64,000 bases of DNA from Pseudomonas uvaldensis (GTDB lineage: Bacteria > Pseudomonadota > Gammaproteobacteria > Pseudomonadales > Pseudomonadaceae), in the NCBI RefSeq assembly GCF_021271205.1, contig NZ_JAIWKS010000004.1, forward strand, positions 186,001-250,000. The letters run 5' to 3'. The notes under the pieces are model-generated. The model was not told where the DNA came from. It saw only the letters and a list, made by a program, of their open reading frames with translations, and searched no databases. This document shows positions 40,701 through 48,964 of the stretch, piece by piece. The first letter of the stretch is position 1. Each line of letters opens with the position of its first letter. Made by a program: the position numbers and the translations under genes.

Positions 40701-42113
40701 TCAAGTCGATACCGGGCGTGGGGCAACCGGACTCCAACGCTCCAGTTCCCGCTCCAGAAAAGCCGCCACCGCCAGCAAGCGCTCTTCCTGCCAATGAGGC
40801 CCGACAATCTGGATGCCGATAGGCATCCCGGTGACGGGGTCGGTGCCGGCGCGGATCACCACCGCCGGCGAACCGCTGAGGCTGAAGGGGAAGACGAAGG
40901 CATAGCGGTCGCGGTCCTCCAGGGACTCCCCATGACGGAAGGCGACGTCCGGGAACACAGGGCAAATGAGCAGATCATGCTGCTTGAAGAACTTCGCCAG
41001 TTGATAGCGGAAGGTGTCGATGGCGATCCAGTCGCGCTTGACTTCATCCACGGTCAACTCCACGGCCTCGCTCATGTCCATCAACTGAGCGATGGCCGGG
41101 GTGAAGCGGCGCTTGTTCATGGTCTCGAACATCTGCCGCCAGCCTCGTCCGGCATCGGCACCGGTGATGAACACCCGCCACAGCACATCGCAAGCCTCTT
41201 CGAGCATCGACGGCGCCAGCTGGCTCACCTGCGCCACCACCGACTCAAGGCAATGCTCGACCTGTTGCAACACCTGGCGCACCGACGCGCTGACCGGCGT
41301 GCGACCCGACTCCGAGAACAGCGCGATACGCAGGTCGGCCAGCGGCTCGCTGTCGGCGAACGGTACGTCGACCGTGTCCGGGTCGAGGCCGTCGGCACCG
41401 CTGATCAACGGCCCGAGCAGCGCCAGGTCATCGACATACCGCCCCATCACCCCAAACGCCGAAGTCAGGTGAAACAGCCCGGAACGGTCGTTGGGGAACT
41501 GGCCGGTCAAGGGCACGCGGCCCTGGGTCAGCTTGAGGCCACAGATGCCGTTGAAATGCGCCGGTATGCGCACGCTGCCGCAGGCATCGGAAGCCAGGCC
41601 CGCCGGCGAGCACCCGGCGGCGATCGCGGCGGCCTCACCGCCACTGCTGCCGCCGGCCGAGCGCTGTAAGTCGTGGGGGTTGAGGGTACGGCCGTAGATC
41701 AGGTTTTCGGTCTCGAAGGCCATGCACAGTTCAGGCACATTGCTGATGCCCAGGATGATCGCGCCGGCCTGTCGGAGCCGGGCGACCGCCGTTGCGTCCT
41801 GCTGGCTGGTCTCGCCCAGCAGCTCCTCCAGCCCGCGGGACATTTTGAACCCACGGACATGGAGCACATCCTTGACGGTGATCGGGATGCCATGCAGCGG
41901 ACCGCTGATTTGCCCGATGCGTGCCATCTCGTCAGCCTCGCGGGCCTGGCGCCGCAGTTCCTCCACGGGCGCCAGTTGGATCAGTGCATTGATCTGCCGA
42001 TTTCGCTCGGCGATGCGCTGCAAGTAGAACTCCAGCAACGTGACACTGGTCAGCACGCCCCGCCGCAGCAGGCCGGCCATTTCTCGCAGGGTCAGGGTGT
42101 CGGGGTTGAACAT
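40701..42113 (-). CDS. Amidase signature family hydrolase
   Basis: This 470-residue protein carries the Ser-cisSer-Lys triad of amidases: K81 in ITVKDV, cis-Ser S156 in AGGSSGGEAAA and the nucleophile S180 in SDACGSVRIPA. The family more often has a Gly where C178 stands. Substrates of the family range from aryl amides to fatty acid amides. It is the last gene of the six-gene operon, starting 2 bp after the aminotransferase stop. In a pathway with an acyl-AMP ligase it could hydrolyse or transfer an amide, but this is inference. Confidence 0.88.
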   Translation of the reverse strand: MFNPDTLTLREMAGLLRRGVLTSVTLLEFYLQRIAERNRQINALIQLAPVEELRRQAREADEMARIGQISGPLHGIPITVKDVLHVRGFKMSRGLEELLGETSQQDATAVARLRQAGAIILGISNVPELCMAFETENLIYGRTLNPHDLQRSAGGSSGGEAAAIAAGCSPAGLASDACGSVRIPAHFNGICGLKLTQGRVPLTGQFPNDRSGLFHLTSAFGVMGRYVDDLALLGPLISGADGLDPDTVDVPFADSEPLADLRIALFSESGRTPVSASVRQVLQQVEHCLESVVAQVSQLAPSMLEEACDVLWRVFITGADAGRGWRQMFETMNKRRFTPAIAQLMDMSEAVELTVDEVKRDWIAIDTFRYQLAKFFKQHDLLICPVFPDVAFRHGESLEDRDRYAFVFPFSLSGSPAVVIRAGTDPVTGMPIGIQIVGPHWQEERLLAVAAFLERELERWSPVAPRPVST

Positions 42114-42115
42114 GC

Positions 42116-43456
42116 TCACGACGCCTCCTTGCTGCGCAGCCATTTGTTGGGCAACTGGTACATGTTGCGCACCACCAGGGAGAACGCCTTGACCGCCAGC
42201 TTCGGTCGCCGGTCGATGGCTTCCAGAGCTTCTTCGATCATCGTCAGGACATGGCGCAACGCATCGGGAGAAATGTTCAGCGGCGGATAGAAGCGCAACA
42301 CCGGGCGTTCGGCCTTTTCATTCATCGAGTGCCCGGCATGAATGCCGCGCTTGCCCAACTCCATGCTCATCAAGGCCTCATAAACCGACCCGCGCAAACG
42401 CAGGCCCGTCATCAGGCCCACCCCTGGCACGTCCTCGACGATGTGCGGATAGCGCAGCGCCAGACGTTGCAAGCCATGGCGCAGCAATCCGCCGTTGATC
42501 CGCGACTGTTCCACCAGGTTGTGTTGCTCGATGTAGTCGATGGCGGCGAGCGCCGAGGCACACGCCACCGGATGACCACCGTTGGTGCGTGTGTCGGGCT
42601 CGATTTCGCTGAGCGGGTACTGGCTGGCCAGGCGCTGGCTGTACATGGCGCAGGCAAACGATGTGTAGCCACCGGTCAGACCCTTGGAGAGGATCATGAT
42701 GTCGGGCACGACATCGTCATACTGCACGGCGAACCACTTGCCGCAGCGACCGAAACCGGTCTGGATCTCATCCGCCACCAACAGGGTGCCAGTGGCATCG
42801 CACAAGGCCCGCAGGTTGGCCATATAGCCCACCGGCGGCACTTGCAGATGGGCACCGCCCAGGATCGGCTCGACGTAGACCGCGCACACGCCCTCGCCCA
42901 CGGCCTTTTGCAGAGCGGCAAAATCACCGTAGGGCACGCAGGTGACGTCGGACGGCGCGATGCCATAGCTGCTGTGGTTCTGTCGCTGCCCAAGGATGCT
43001 CATCGCTGCCAGGGTCTTGCCATGGTAGGAGCCGCTCATCACCACGATGCCGCGCCGGTGCGGCTGGATCCGCAAGGCATAGCGCAGGCTCTGCTCCACC
43101 GCTTCGGCGCCGGACACCATGTACTGCACATCGCCCCACTCCCCCGGCACCAACTGGCACAGGCGCTCGGACAGTTTGTCCTGCAGCGGATGACGCCGAC
43201 CTTCCGGCACCCAGGCCAATTGATTCAGTTGCGCCTGCACCTGCTCGCGTACCATCGGGTTGCGATGCCCGACGATGAACACGCCATAGCTGCACGCGCA
43301 ATCGATGAAACGCTTGCCGTTGTGGTCAGTGACGTGGATGCCATCGGCCTGTTGCTCGACGGTGGTCTTGCCCAGGCGATACAGCTTGGCTGCCGATGCG
43401 CTCCAGTGCCGCTGGCAATCGTCCAGCAGTTGTTCATGCGGCCTGAGTAAGGACAT
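42116..43456 (-). CDS. Class III (PLP-dependent) aminotransferase
   Basis: This 446-residue fold-type I enzyme has the class III features: SGAEAVEQSLRYA at 115-127, the PLP-stacking YHGKT at 144-148, DEIQTGFGRCG at 229-239 and the Schiff-base lysine K258 in ILSKGLTGGY. It should move an amino group to or from an omega-amine, aldehyde or keto acid; the substrate is unknown. About 45 residues follow the normal end of the fold and contain a basic, aromatic stretch. Its start overlaps the end of the upstream aminotransferase-like gene by 23 bp, so the two are probably made together. Confidence 0.88.
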   Translation of the reverse strand: MSLLRPHEQLLDDCQRHWSASAAKLYRLGKTTVEQQADGIHVTDHNGKRFIDCACSYGVFIVGHRNPMVREQVQAQLNQLAWVPEGRRHPLQDKLSERLCQLVPGEWGDVQYMVSGAEAVEQSLRYALRIQPHRRGIVVMSGSYHGKTLAAMSILGQRQNHSSYGIAPSDVTCVPYGDFAALQKAVGEGVCAVYVEPILGGAHLQVPPVGYMANLRALCDATGTLLVADEIQTGFGRCGKWFAVQYDDVVPDIMILSKGLTGGYTSFACAMYSQRLASQYPLSEIEPDTRTNGGHPVACASALAAIDYIEQHNLVEQSRINGGLLRHGLQRLALRYPHIVEDVPGVGLMTGLRLRGSVYEALMSMELGKRGIHAGHSMNEKAERPVLRFYPPLNISPDALRHVLTMIEEALEAIDRRPKLAVKAFSLVVRNMYQLPNKWLRSKEAS

Positions 43457-44558
43457 GGCTCAGCGTCTCCTTGATGATGTTTGCGGCACGTTGGATAGGT
43501 TCGGGACGAGCGGTGATCGGGCAACGCAGGATCAACTCGCGACCGCGAGGAACGCTGACATAGACGCCTTTTTCATAGAGCGCCTCGCACACCGCGCTCG
43601 GTTGCAGGTCGTCGGCCAGCGGCAGACTGACCCAGGCGCCTTCGGCCACGGCACCAAATGACGCCAGGGTCTGCGCCAGTCGCTGGCCGTTGTCCCGGCA
43701 TTGCCGGGGCGAGTCGTTGACCTGCGCATAATCCAGCGCGGCCAGGGCTGCGACACAGGCCATCGGGTTGCCAGCCGTGGTGCTGCCATGCTTGGCCGGA
43801 CTGCTGCGGCCGTAGACCTGCCAGGCCATGTGTTCGCTGCAGGTGTAAGTGCCAATGGGAATCGCGCTACCGCCCAGGGCTCCCCCCAACACGACGATAT
43901 CCGGCACGGGGCGAAAATGCTGGAAGCCGAACAGTGTGCCCAGGCTACCGAGGCAAGTTTGCGTATCGACCGCGATGACCGGCACCGAAGCCTGCGCCGC
44001 GCGGGCGTGCAGGCGCTCGACCAGCGCGGGTTCGAGCATTTGCAACCGGCCATTGGCATCAAGACGGGTATTGCTGTGACACACCGCGAAGCAATCGTTC
44101 CAGTCCACCGTGTCCAGGTCGGCGAGATGACGAATCGCCGCCCGCTTGAAGCCGAGGAAAGCCTGCACACCCAGGTCGCCCTGGGTGGCATTGAGGCAAC
44201 GCCCGTAAGTCAGCGAACCGTAATCGCCACCCTGTACAAACACGATGGTGTTGCCCTTTGGCTTGAGGCCCTTGCATAGCTTCAAGGCGCCTTCGAACGC
44301 CTCGTCACCCGAACTGCACACATAGGAGCTGACCAGCGGCGCTGGCAACACCTCCGCCAGACGGCGGCACAAGGCAATCAGCGGTTCAGACATCAGTACC
44401 CGATTGGACAGGCCCATGATCTGCGCCTGGCGTGTGACCGCTTCGATCACCGCCGGCACCTGGAAGCCAAACCCGCCGGTCAGATCGATAATCTGCCGGC
44501 TATCGCCGTCGAGGTAGGTCTCGTACTGCCCGCCGATAATATATTTGTCGTTATTCAT
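43434..44558 (-). CDS. Class III aminotransferase homologue lacking the PLP lysine
   Basis: This 374-residue protein clearly has the class III fold (DLTGGFGFQVPAVIEAVTRQ, CSSGDEAFEGALKLCKG, PDIVVLGGALGGSAIPIG, STTAGNPMA). In the motif usually written LGKALGG the lysine is G226, codon GGA at 43881-43883. The DEVQTG motif has become DTQTCL (D198 kept, Glu lost), and YHGRT is DYGSLT. It is also shorter than active relatives. It should not form a Schiff base with PLP, so it is a likely pseudoenzyme. It overlaps the gene of an intact aminotransferase by 23 bp, which suggests an active/inactive heterodimer. The frame is complete and third-position bias is kept, so it is not a decaying gene. Confidence 0.85.
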   Translation of the reverse strand: MNNDKYIIGGQYETYLDGDSRQIIDLTGGFGFQVPAVIEAVTRQAQIMGLSNRVLMSEPLIALCRRLAEVLPAPLVSSYVCSSGDEAFEGALKLCKGLKPKGNTIVFVQGGDYGSLTYGRCLNATQGDLGVQAFLGFKRAAIRHLADLDTVDWNDCFAVCHSNTRLDANGRLQMLEPALVERLHARAAQASVPVIAVDTQTCLGSLGTLFGFQHFRPVPDIVVLGGALGGSAIPIGTYTCSEHMAWQVYGRSSPAKHGSTTAGNPMACVAALAALDYAQVNDSPRQCRDNGQRLAQTLASFGAVAEGAWVSLPLADDLQPSAVCEALYEKGVYVSVPRGRELILRCPITARPEPIQRAANIIKETLSHVLTQAA

Positions 44559-44566
44559 GGGATCTC

Positions 44567-45448
44567 TCAGCGGTAGCTCAAGGCATTGAAAATGCGCCGA
44601 CGCTCATCGACGATGGTTTCGCGGCCGTGCATGACCCGACGGTTGTCGATCATCACCATGTCATGGTCACGCCAGCCCACCGGAACGGTGTACTGGGCCG
44701 ACACTTCAGCGATCTCGGCGAGGAATTCGGCGGGAATCGCCTGCCCGCTCACCGTGTCGATCACCGGCACCTCGTAGTTGTACGAAGGCCCCAGGATGCT
44801 ATTGGCAAACGCCGGGCGCTGACTGAAGGAGGAGGTGAGAATGGCCGACGTGCTGAAGGCGTAATGAATCGAATCGTCGGTCGGGTTGTAAGAGATATGG
44901 GTCTGCGGATCATCGCCGATGATCTGCAACAGATCATCGATGACGACCGCCGCCGGATCCGACAAGGTGGTCGAGTAATGGCAAACCAGCCGGCGCCACT
45001 TCTCCCCGGCCACGGTACGACTGTAGCGGATCGGATTCTCTTCGAAGAAGCTGCGGCAGGCCGGGGACAGCTTCGCCAGCACCTTTTCTCCGTCGCAGAT
45101 CGTGGTTTGCGAGCCCTTGCGTGGTGCCTCCTGGCAATAGAACCAGGTGATGTCCGGCCAGAACGGCGAGTTGCCGTTTTCGCAATGCAGGCCCACCGCC
45201 TGGTGGCCGGCATCCACCAACTGTGCGGCGCCACCCACCATGATCCGGGCCGGGTCCAGGCTCAGCCGGGAACTGTTCTGCCTGACGTAGGCGCTGAACT
45301 GCTCGGCACTGTGGATGCAGTTGCGAAACAGCACGACCCCATAATGTCCCAGTAGCTCATACAACTCAGCCTTGCCCAGGCTGGCGAAGTGGTGCGATTC
45401 GACGATGGAGATGTCCGGGTTTTCAAAGTGAAAGGCAGGTGTGCTCAT
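44567..45448 (-). CDS. TauD/TfdA family Fe(II)/2-oxoglutarate oxygenase
   Basis: This 293-residue oxygenase has the iron triad H88-x-E90 (LHCENGNSPFWPD) and H274 (DNRRVMHGRE), with R285 eleven residues later as the likely 2-oxoglutarate anchor. Glu in place of the commoner Asp is accepted in several TauD-like hydroxylases; a halogenase would have Ala or Gly there. It should hydroxylate or desaturate an amino-acid-like substrate. Its start lies 26 bp inside the end of the AMP-ligase gene, and 8 bp separate it from the next gene. Confidence 0.88.
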   Translation of the reverse strand: MSTPAFHFENPDISIVESHHFASLGKAELYELLGHYGVVLFRNCIHSAEQFSAYVRQNSSRLSLDPARIMVGGAAQLVDAGHQAVGLHCENGNSPFWPDITWFYCQEAPRKGSQTTICDGEKVLAKLSPACRSFFEENPIRYSRTVAGEKWRRLVCHYSTTLSDPAAVVIDDLLQIIGDDPQTHISYNPTDDSIHYAFSTSAILTSSFSQRPAFANSILGPSYNYEVPVIDTVSGQAIPAEFLAEIAEVSAQYTVPVGWRDHDMVMIDNRRVMHGRETIVDERRRIFNALSYR

Positions 45449-46985
45449 TGGATGCGTTCCCTTGCAGAGTGGAAAAAACAGTGGCGATATCGGCGCGTTT
45501 TGGCCGACCGGTAACGGTGTAAAGTTGTTCGATCAGCGGATCGTCCTTGGCCAGCAGCCAGAGCCGGCTCGGTCGTTCGATGTCGGAGAAGTGTCCGGTC
45601 GACCAGCTCACCAGCTCATCGCTGGCCGGAGTCGACTCGACGCACAACAACGCCACCAGACCGTGCTGCTCGTCGAAAAACACCGCGGCGTCGTTCACGC
45701 CAGGGTATTTGCGATACTCCAGCTCGACCTGCTCAGGGCTGACGTTGCGGCCGTTGGGCAGGCAGATCACGTTCTTCTTGCGCCCATGGACATAGAGGTA
45801 ACCCTCTTCGTCGAGCATCCCCAGGTCGCCGGTGTCCATCCAGCCGTCGACGGACATGGAACACGCGCTGGGGTCCGTCCCCGAATAACCGCTGAACAGT
45901 GAGCTGCTCTTGACCTCGATGGTCTGATCCGCGCCGATCCGTACCTGGACATGGGGAAGCGGCTTGCCGACACTGCCCAGGCGCTGTTCCTGGGCCGTGT
46001 TCATGCTGACCACCGACGCGTTCTCGGAAAGCCCGTAACCTTGGTACACCTCGATACCCTGCTCCGCCAAAGCGTGCAGTGCATCGATGCTCACCGCCGC
46101 GCCTCCGCAGGTAATGTGCGCACCGGACTTGAGATAACGGGCCAGACGCTCACCTGGCTCGCCACCTTCTTTCAATTGCTCCAGGAAGCGATTGATCATG
46201 ACTGGCGGTACCGTCAGGGCTGTTGGCTGGACTTGCAGGATCCAATCGACCAGCCGCTGTGGCGACGCGCCCGGCTCGCCGAGCAGCGCTTCGCTCGGAG
46301 GGAGGAAATGCACAGTCCCGCCAGCCAGCAGCGGCAGGTAGGCGGCCGTCACCTGTTCGAGCAGCAGGCTCAAAGGCACCAGCGACAAGTAACGACGATG
46401 GGCATCGGCGGGCATGCGCTGGCGCAGGGAAGTCAACACCGCACCGACAGCACGGGTGCTCAAGCGCACACCTTTGGGCCGACTGGTGGTTCCCGAGGTG
46501 TGGATGATCTTGCAGATCCAGTCATCGTTACCGTTCGGCGCGTACAGCAACGGCTGCTCGATCACGGGCTCGCTGATACGCCGCAGGCGGCTGTCGGGGA
46601 AATTCAGCTTCCAGCGTTGTGCCAACGTTTGCTGCCCGGCGGCATCCACCAGAAACCCGTCGCAGCGTTCTGCCAAGTGTTCGGCCTGGGATTGGCTGAA
46701 CGCCAACGGTAATGGCAGCGCGGTGATCCCGGCGAACAGGCAAGCCAGGTCGGCCACCAGCCAGTCACTGCTATTGCGCGTGGCGATACCCAACACCACC
46801 TGATCGCCGTTGGCCGGGCTTGCGAAACGCCGTTGCAGTTCCGCGGCCAGATTAATGGCCCGGTGCTCAAGCTCCCCGTAGGTCAGCTCTACCGACTCAC
46901 TGCCCGACAACCAGTCGACCGCGCAGACCGCCTGGCGGTTGACCTGCAGCGCCAGTTGCAACTGATCGATGAACCCGCCACTCAT
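45423..46985 (-). CDS. AMP-dependent acyl/aryl synthetase (adenylate-forming enzyme)
   Basis: This 520-residue ANL-family enzyme shows the ATP loop HTSGTTSRPKGV, the YQGYGLSENA motif, the hinge TGDLGMLDEEGYLYVHGRKKN and a C-terminal lysine in GRPKRADI suited to adenylation. There is no carrier protein or condensation domain, so it is a stand-alone ligase that activates a carboxylic acid, perhaps a fatty acid, as acyl-AMP or acyl-CoA. Its ATG overlaps the stop of the thermostable-hemolysin-family gene by 4 bp. From memory, the same two families are neighbours in vibrios, which suggests that they work as a pair. Confidence 0.85.
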   Translation of the reverse strand: MSGGFIDQLQLALQVNRQAVCAVDWLSGSESVELTYGELEHRAINLAAELQRRFASPANGDQVVLGIATRNSSDWLVADLACLFAGITALPLPLAFSQSQAEHLAERCDGFLVDAAGQQTLAQRWKLNFPDSRLRRISEPVIEQPLLYAPNGNDDWICKIIHTSGTTSRPKGVRLSTRAVGAVLTSLRQRMPADAHRRYLSLVPLSLLLEQVTAAYLPLLAGGTVHFLPPSEALLGEPGASPQRLVDWILQVQPTALTVPPVMINRFLEQLKEGGEPGERLARYLKSGAHITCGGAAVSIDALHALAEQGIEVYQGYGLSENASVVSMNTAQEQRLGSVGKPLPHVQVRIGADQTIEVKSSSLFSGYSGTDPSACSMSVDGWMDTGDLGMLDEEGYLYVHGRKKNVICLPNGRNVSPEQVELEYRKYPGVNDAAVFFDEQHGLVALLCVESTPASDELVSWSTGHFSDIERPSRLWLLAKDDPLIEQLYTVTGRPKRADIATVFSTLQGNASNEHTCLSL

Positions 46986-47599
46986 GGTTGCGCCCTCGCC
47001 AGCGAATCGCTGGGCAGTTGAGTGAACGAGGTGTTGAGGGTCATGGCCGCAAAGCGGGAACGCTTCGGATCGACCTGAATAAAACCGGTCACCGGCGCCT
47101 TGGAATAATAGGTCCCCCAGTTCTTGCCGCCGTCGTCAGCCAGGCGAGTGGGGTCTGCCGTCAACAACGGCTCGAAATGAATCTGGCAACTTTCCATCAT
47201 TTGCCGGACTCGGGGCGTCACCGTGCACAACAGGTAATGCCCACCCATGCACCACGACAACAACGGAATCATATTAACGAGAATCATTCCCGCTGTCAGA
47301 TGATGCGAAATAAGGTTCCCAATCTCGACAATGTTTGAACGCTCGATGGTTTTCTCGAAACGTTCGGACAGAATCTCATCGATCGGCTGCGTCAGGTATT
47401 GCTCGGAAAACAGCGTGCGGTGGTCGGCAAATGTAATTCCGGCACACGCGAGAATACGATCCGCCTGATCCTGAGTGACTGCAAAGTATTGTGGGTTTGG
47501 TTCAACCGATGCCGAATAAGAACTTCGAAACTTCTCTTTCACTACTTCAGTGGCTTGTACCCATAACGGCGTTTGGGTTTCTGCGACACGTATTTGCAT
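46982..47599 (-). CDS. Thermostable hemolysin family protein (GNAT/AHL-synthase-like)
   Basis: This 205-residue protein resembles the thermostable hemolysin family (delta-VPH type): QYFAVTQDQADRILACAGI near residues 37-55, then LFSEQYLTQPIDEIL and IVEIGNLISHHLTAGM. The family has a fold like GNAT acyltransferases and acyl-homoserine-lactone synthases, so despite the name it may transfer an acyl group and not lyse cells. No signal peptide is seen. It is the first gene of the six-gene operon and faces the LysR gene across a 171-bp AT-rich gap. Confidence 0.72.
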   Translation of the reverse strand: MQIRVAETQTPLWVQATEVVKEKFRSSYSASVEPNPQYFAVTQDQADRILACAGITFADHRTLFSEQYLTQPIDEILSERFEKTIERSNIVEIGNLISHHLTAGMILVNMIPLLSWCMGGHYLLCTVTPRVRQMMESCQIHFEPLLTADPTRLADDGGKNWGTYYSKAPVTGFIQVDPKRSRFAAMTLNTSFTQLPSDSLARAQP

Positions 47600-47770
47600 T
47601 TCGTCCTCCTCCGTCCTTGTGCAGGATTTCCAAAAAAAGCGAGGCGAGCATATTTAAGAAATTTCCTACAAGCCATTTAAAAAATAAATTGCATCCGCTA
47701 ATATATAAATAAACGTCTTTGTCATAAAAACAAGAGACGCTAGCCCATGGAATGCGCCTAGAAGGAACTT
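47600..47770. promoter_or_regulatory. Divergent control region of the six-gene cluster and its LysR gene
   Basis: This 171-bp region is visibly AT-rich compared with the rest of the window. An imperfect dyad at 47714-47739 (CGTCTTTGT ... ACAAGAGACG) is a candidate LysR operator. AT-rich patches at 47649-47665 and 47680-47712 may hold the promoters. An AGGAGGACG ribosome site precedes the hemolysin-family gene (47600-47609, minus strand). Confidence 0.5.
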
Positions 47771-48706
47771 ATGCTCAATAGTAATTTGCTTAGAAAGCTG
47801 GACATGCAGGACCTCATGGTGTTCGTAGCGGTGTACGAACAGAGCAGCGTTACCGAGGTCTCCGAAGCCCTTTGTGTCAGCCAATCCACCGTCAGCTACT
47901 GCCTGAAAAAGCTGCGCACAAGCTTCGAAGATGAATTATTCATTAACACTCGCAGCGGCATGCGGCCTACAAACAAAGCCAGTGCGATGTACAGCCATAT
48001 CGTCAAGATTCTTCACACGATCAACATCTGCCATTCAGGCATTCAAACATTCGACCCCACCCAGAAAGAAATCACTTTCAACATTTGCGCGCCCGAATAC
48101 TTTGAACTCTTGATACTCCCAAAACTGATCAAATGTTTTGCCGGCAGTCGTTTCCCCATCATTGTCAATATAACGAAACTCCATAAAGATATTCCGGTCG
48201 ATGAATTGATGGATGGGCGTTTCGACCTGGTTATTTGTTTTGGACCGAACTTCCACCGTGGCGCAAAGGGACTGCGCTCGCAAGTACTGCTGGAAGATGA
48301 ATTAGTTTGTGTGTTCGACAAGCATGCCGACTTGCCGGACGAGGTGCTCAGCCTGGAGACGTTTGTCGCATGTCAGCATGTTTTTCCGACACCCTGGACG
48401 TCCGACACCAACATGGTCGACGGCTGGCTCGCCCGCCAGGGCCATAGCCGCCAAATCGTGGCCCGGGCCAACAGTTACGTGGCGGCACTCAACATGATCC
48501 CCGGGACCGACTTCGTGCTGACCCTGCCTCGACGCATCCAGGCCTTGACCTGCGACGAGGAGAGATTCAGCCATCGCAAACCGCCCACTGGGCTACCGAA
48601 TTTCACGCTAGATATGGTGTGGAGCGAGAAGCCCGGCCAAGACAACGCCAACATCTGGTTTCGCGAACAGATTGTGAAAGTCTGCGCCGAGGACGGCTTG
48701 CTGTAA
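47771..48706 (+). CDS. LysR family regulator of the adjacent cluster
   Basis: This 311-residue protein has an N-terminal winged helix (LDMQDLMVFVAVYEQSSVTE, recognition helix CVSQSTVSYCLKKL) and a C-terminal effector domain of NodD/LeuO-like type (residues 95-300). The first half of the gene uses more AT-rich codons than its neighbours, which suggests transfer from another lineage. It is divergent from the six-gene operon, so it most likely controls it. The effector, possibly a pathway product, is unknown. Confidence 0.88.
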   Translation: MLNSNLLRKLDMQDLMVFVAVYEQSSVTEVSEALCVSQSTVSYCLKKLRTSFEDELFINTRSGMRPTNKASAMYSHIVKILHTINICHSGIQTFDPTQKEITFNICAPEYFELLILPKLIKCFAGSRFPIIVNITKLHKDIPVDELMDGRFDLVICFGPNFHRGAKGLRSQVLLEDELVCVFDKHADLPDEVLSLETFVACQHVFPTPWTSDTNMVDGWLARQGHSRQIVARANSYVAALNMIPGTDFVLTLPRRIQALTCDEERFSHRKPPTGLPNFTLDMVWSEKPGQDNANIWFREQIVKVCAEDGLL

Positions 48707-48767
48707 CTGCCGGGGAACCATGGGAATTGCTCGTGGTTCCCCCGCCGAGGCTTTTCTGCAGGCAAAA

Positions 48768-48809
48768 AAAAATCTGGAAATCCTCACTTTCGTGGGCCTT
48801 CCAGATTTT
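48768..48809. terminator. Bidirectional terminator between the LysR gene and tRNA-Lys
   Basis: AAAATCTGGAA (from about 48769) pairs with TTCCAGATTTT (48799-48809). The A and T runs on both sides let it end transcripts of the LysR gene and of the tRNA. Confidence 0.7.
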
Positions 48810-48825
48810 CAAAATCTTCTAAAAA

Positions 48826-48901
48826 TGGTGGGTCGTGTAGGATTCGAACCTACGACCAATTGGTTAAAAGCCAACTGCTCTACCAACTGAGCTAACGACC
48901 C
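48826..48901 (-). tRNA. tRNA-Lys (anticodon TTT)
   Basis: The minus strand gives a full 76-nt cloverleaf: acceptor GGGTCGT/ACGACCC, D arm AGCTCAGTTGGTAGAGC, anticodon stem TTGG/CCAA around CTTTTAA with anticodon TTT, T arm with GGTTCGAATCC, and an encoded CCA. Its 3' end points toward the six-gene cluster. I recall a tRNA-Lys gene at the same place next to queC in P. aeruginosa. Confidence 0.97.
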
Positions 48902-48964
48902 GCTTCGTGGTGGCGCGTATAATACTGATTTTTAAGGACTATTCAACACCCAATTTGAAAAAAA

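Noticed and set aside
42116..44558. Idea that the two aminotransferase genes are halves of one frameshifted gene
   Set aside because: Each encodes a full class III fold with its own N- and C-terminal motifs, so they are two paralogues and not a split gene.
47273..47291. Fur-box-like sequence (13 of 19 positions by hand) inside the hemolysin-family gene
   Set aside because: It lies in the middle of a coding sequence that encodes conserved residues, and far from the promoter. A hand score of 13/19 alone is not enough to claim iron control of the cluster.
40691..48826. Search for a duplicated tRNA-Lys 3' end at the far border of the six-gene cluster
   Set aside because: No copy of the T-arm or CCA-end sequence was seen near 40.7 kb, so a simple att-flanked island cannot be claimed.
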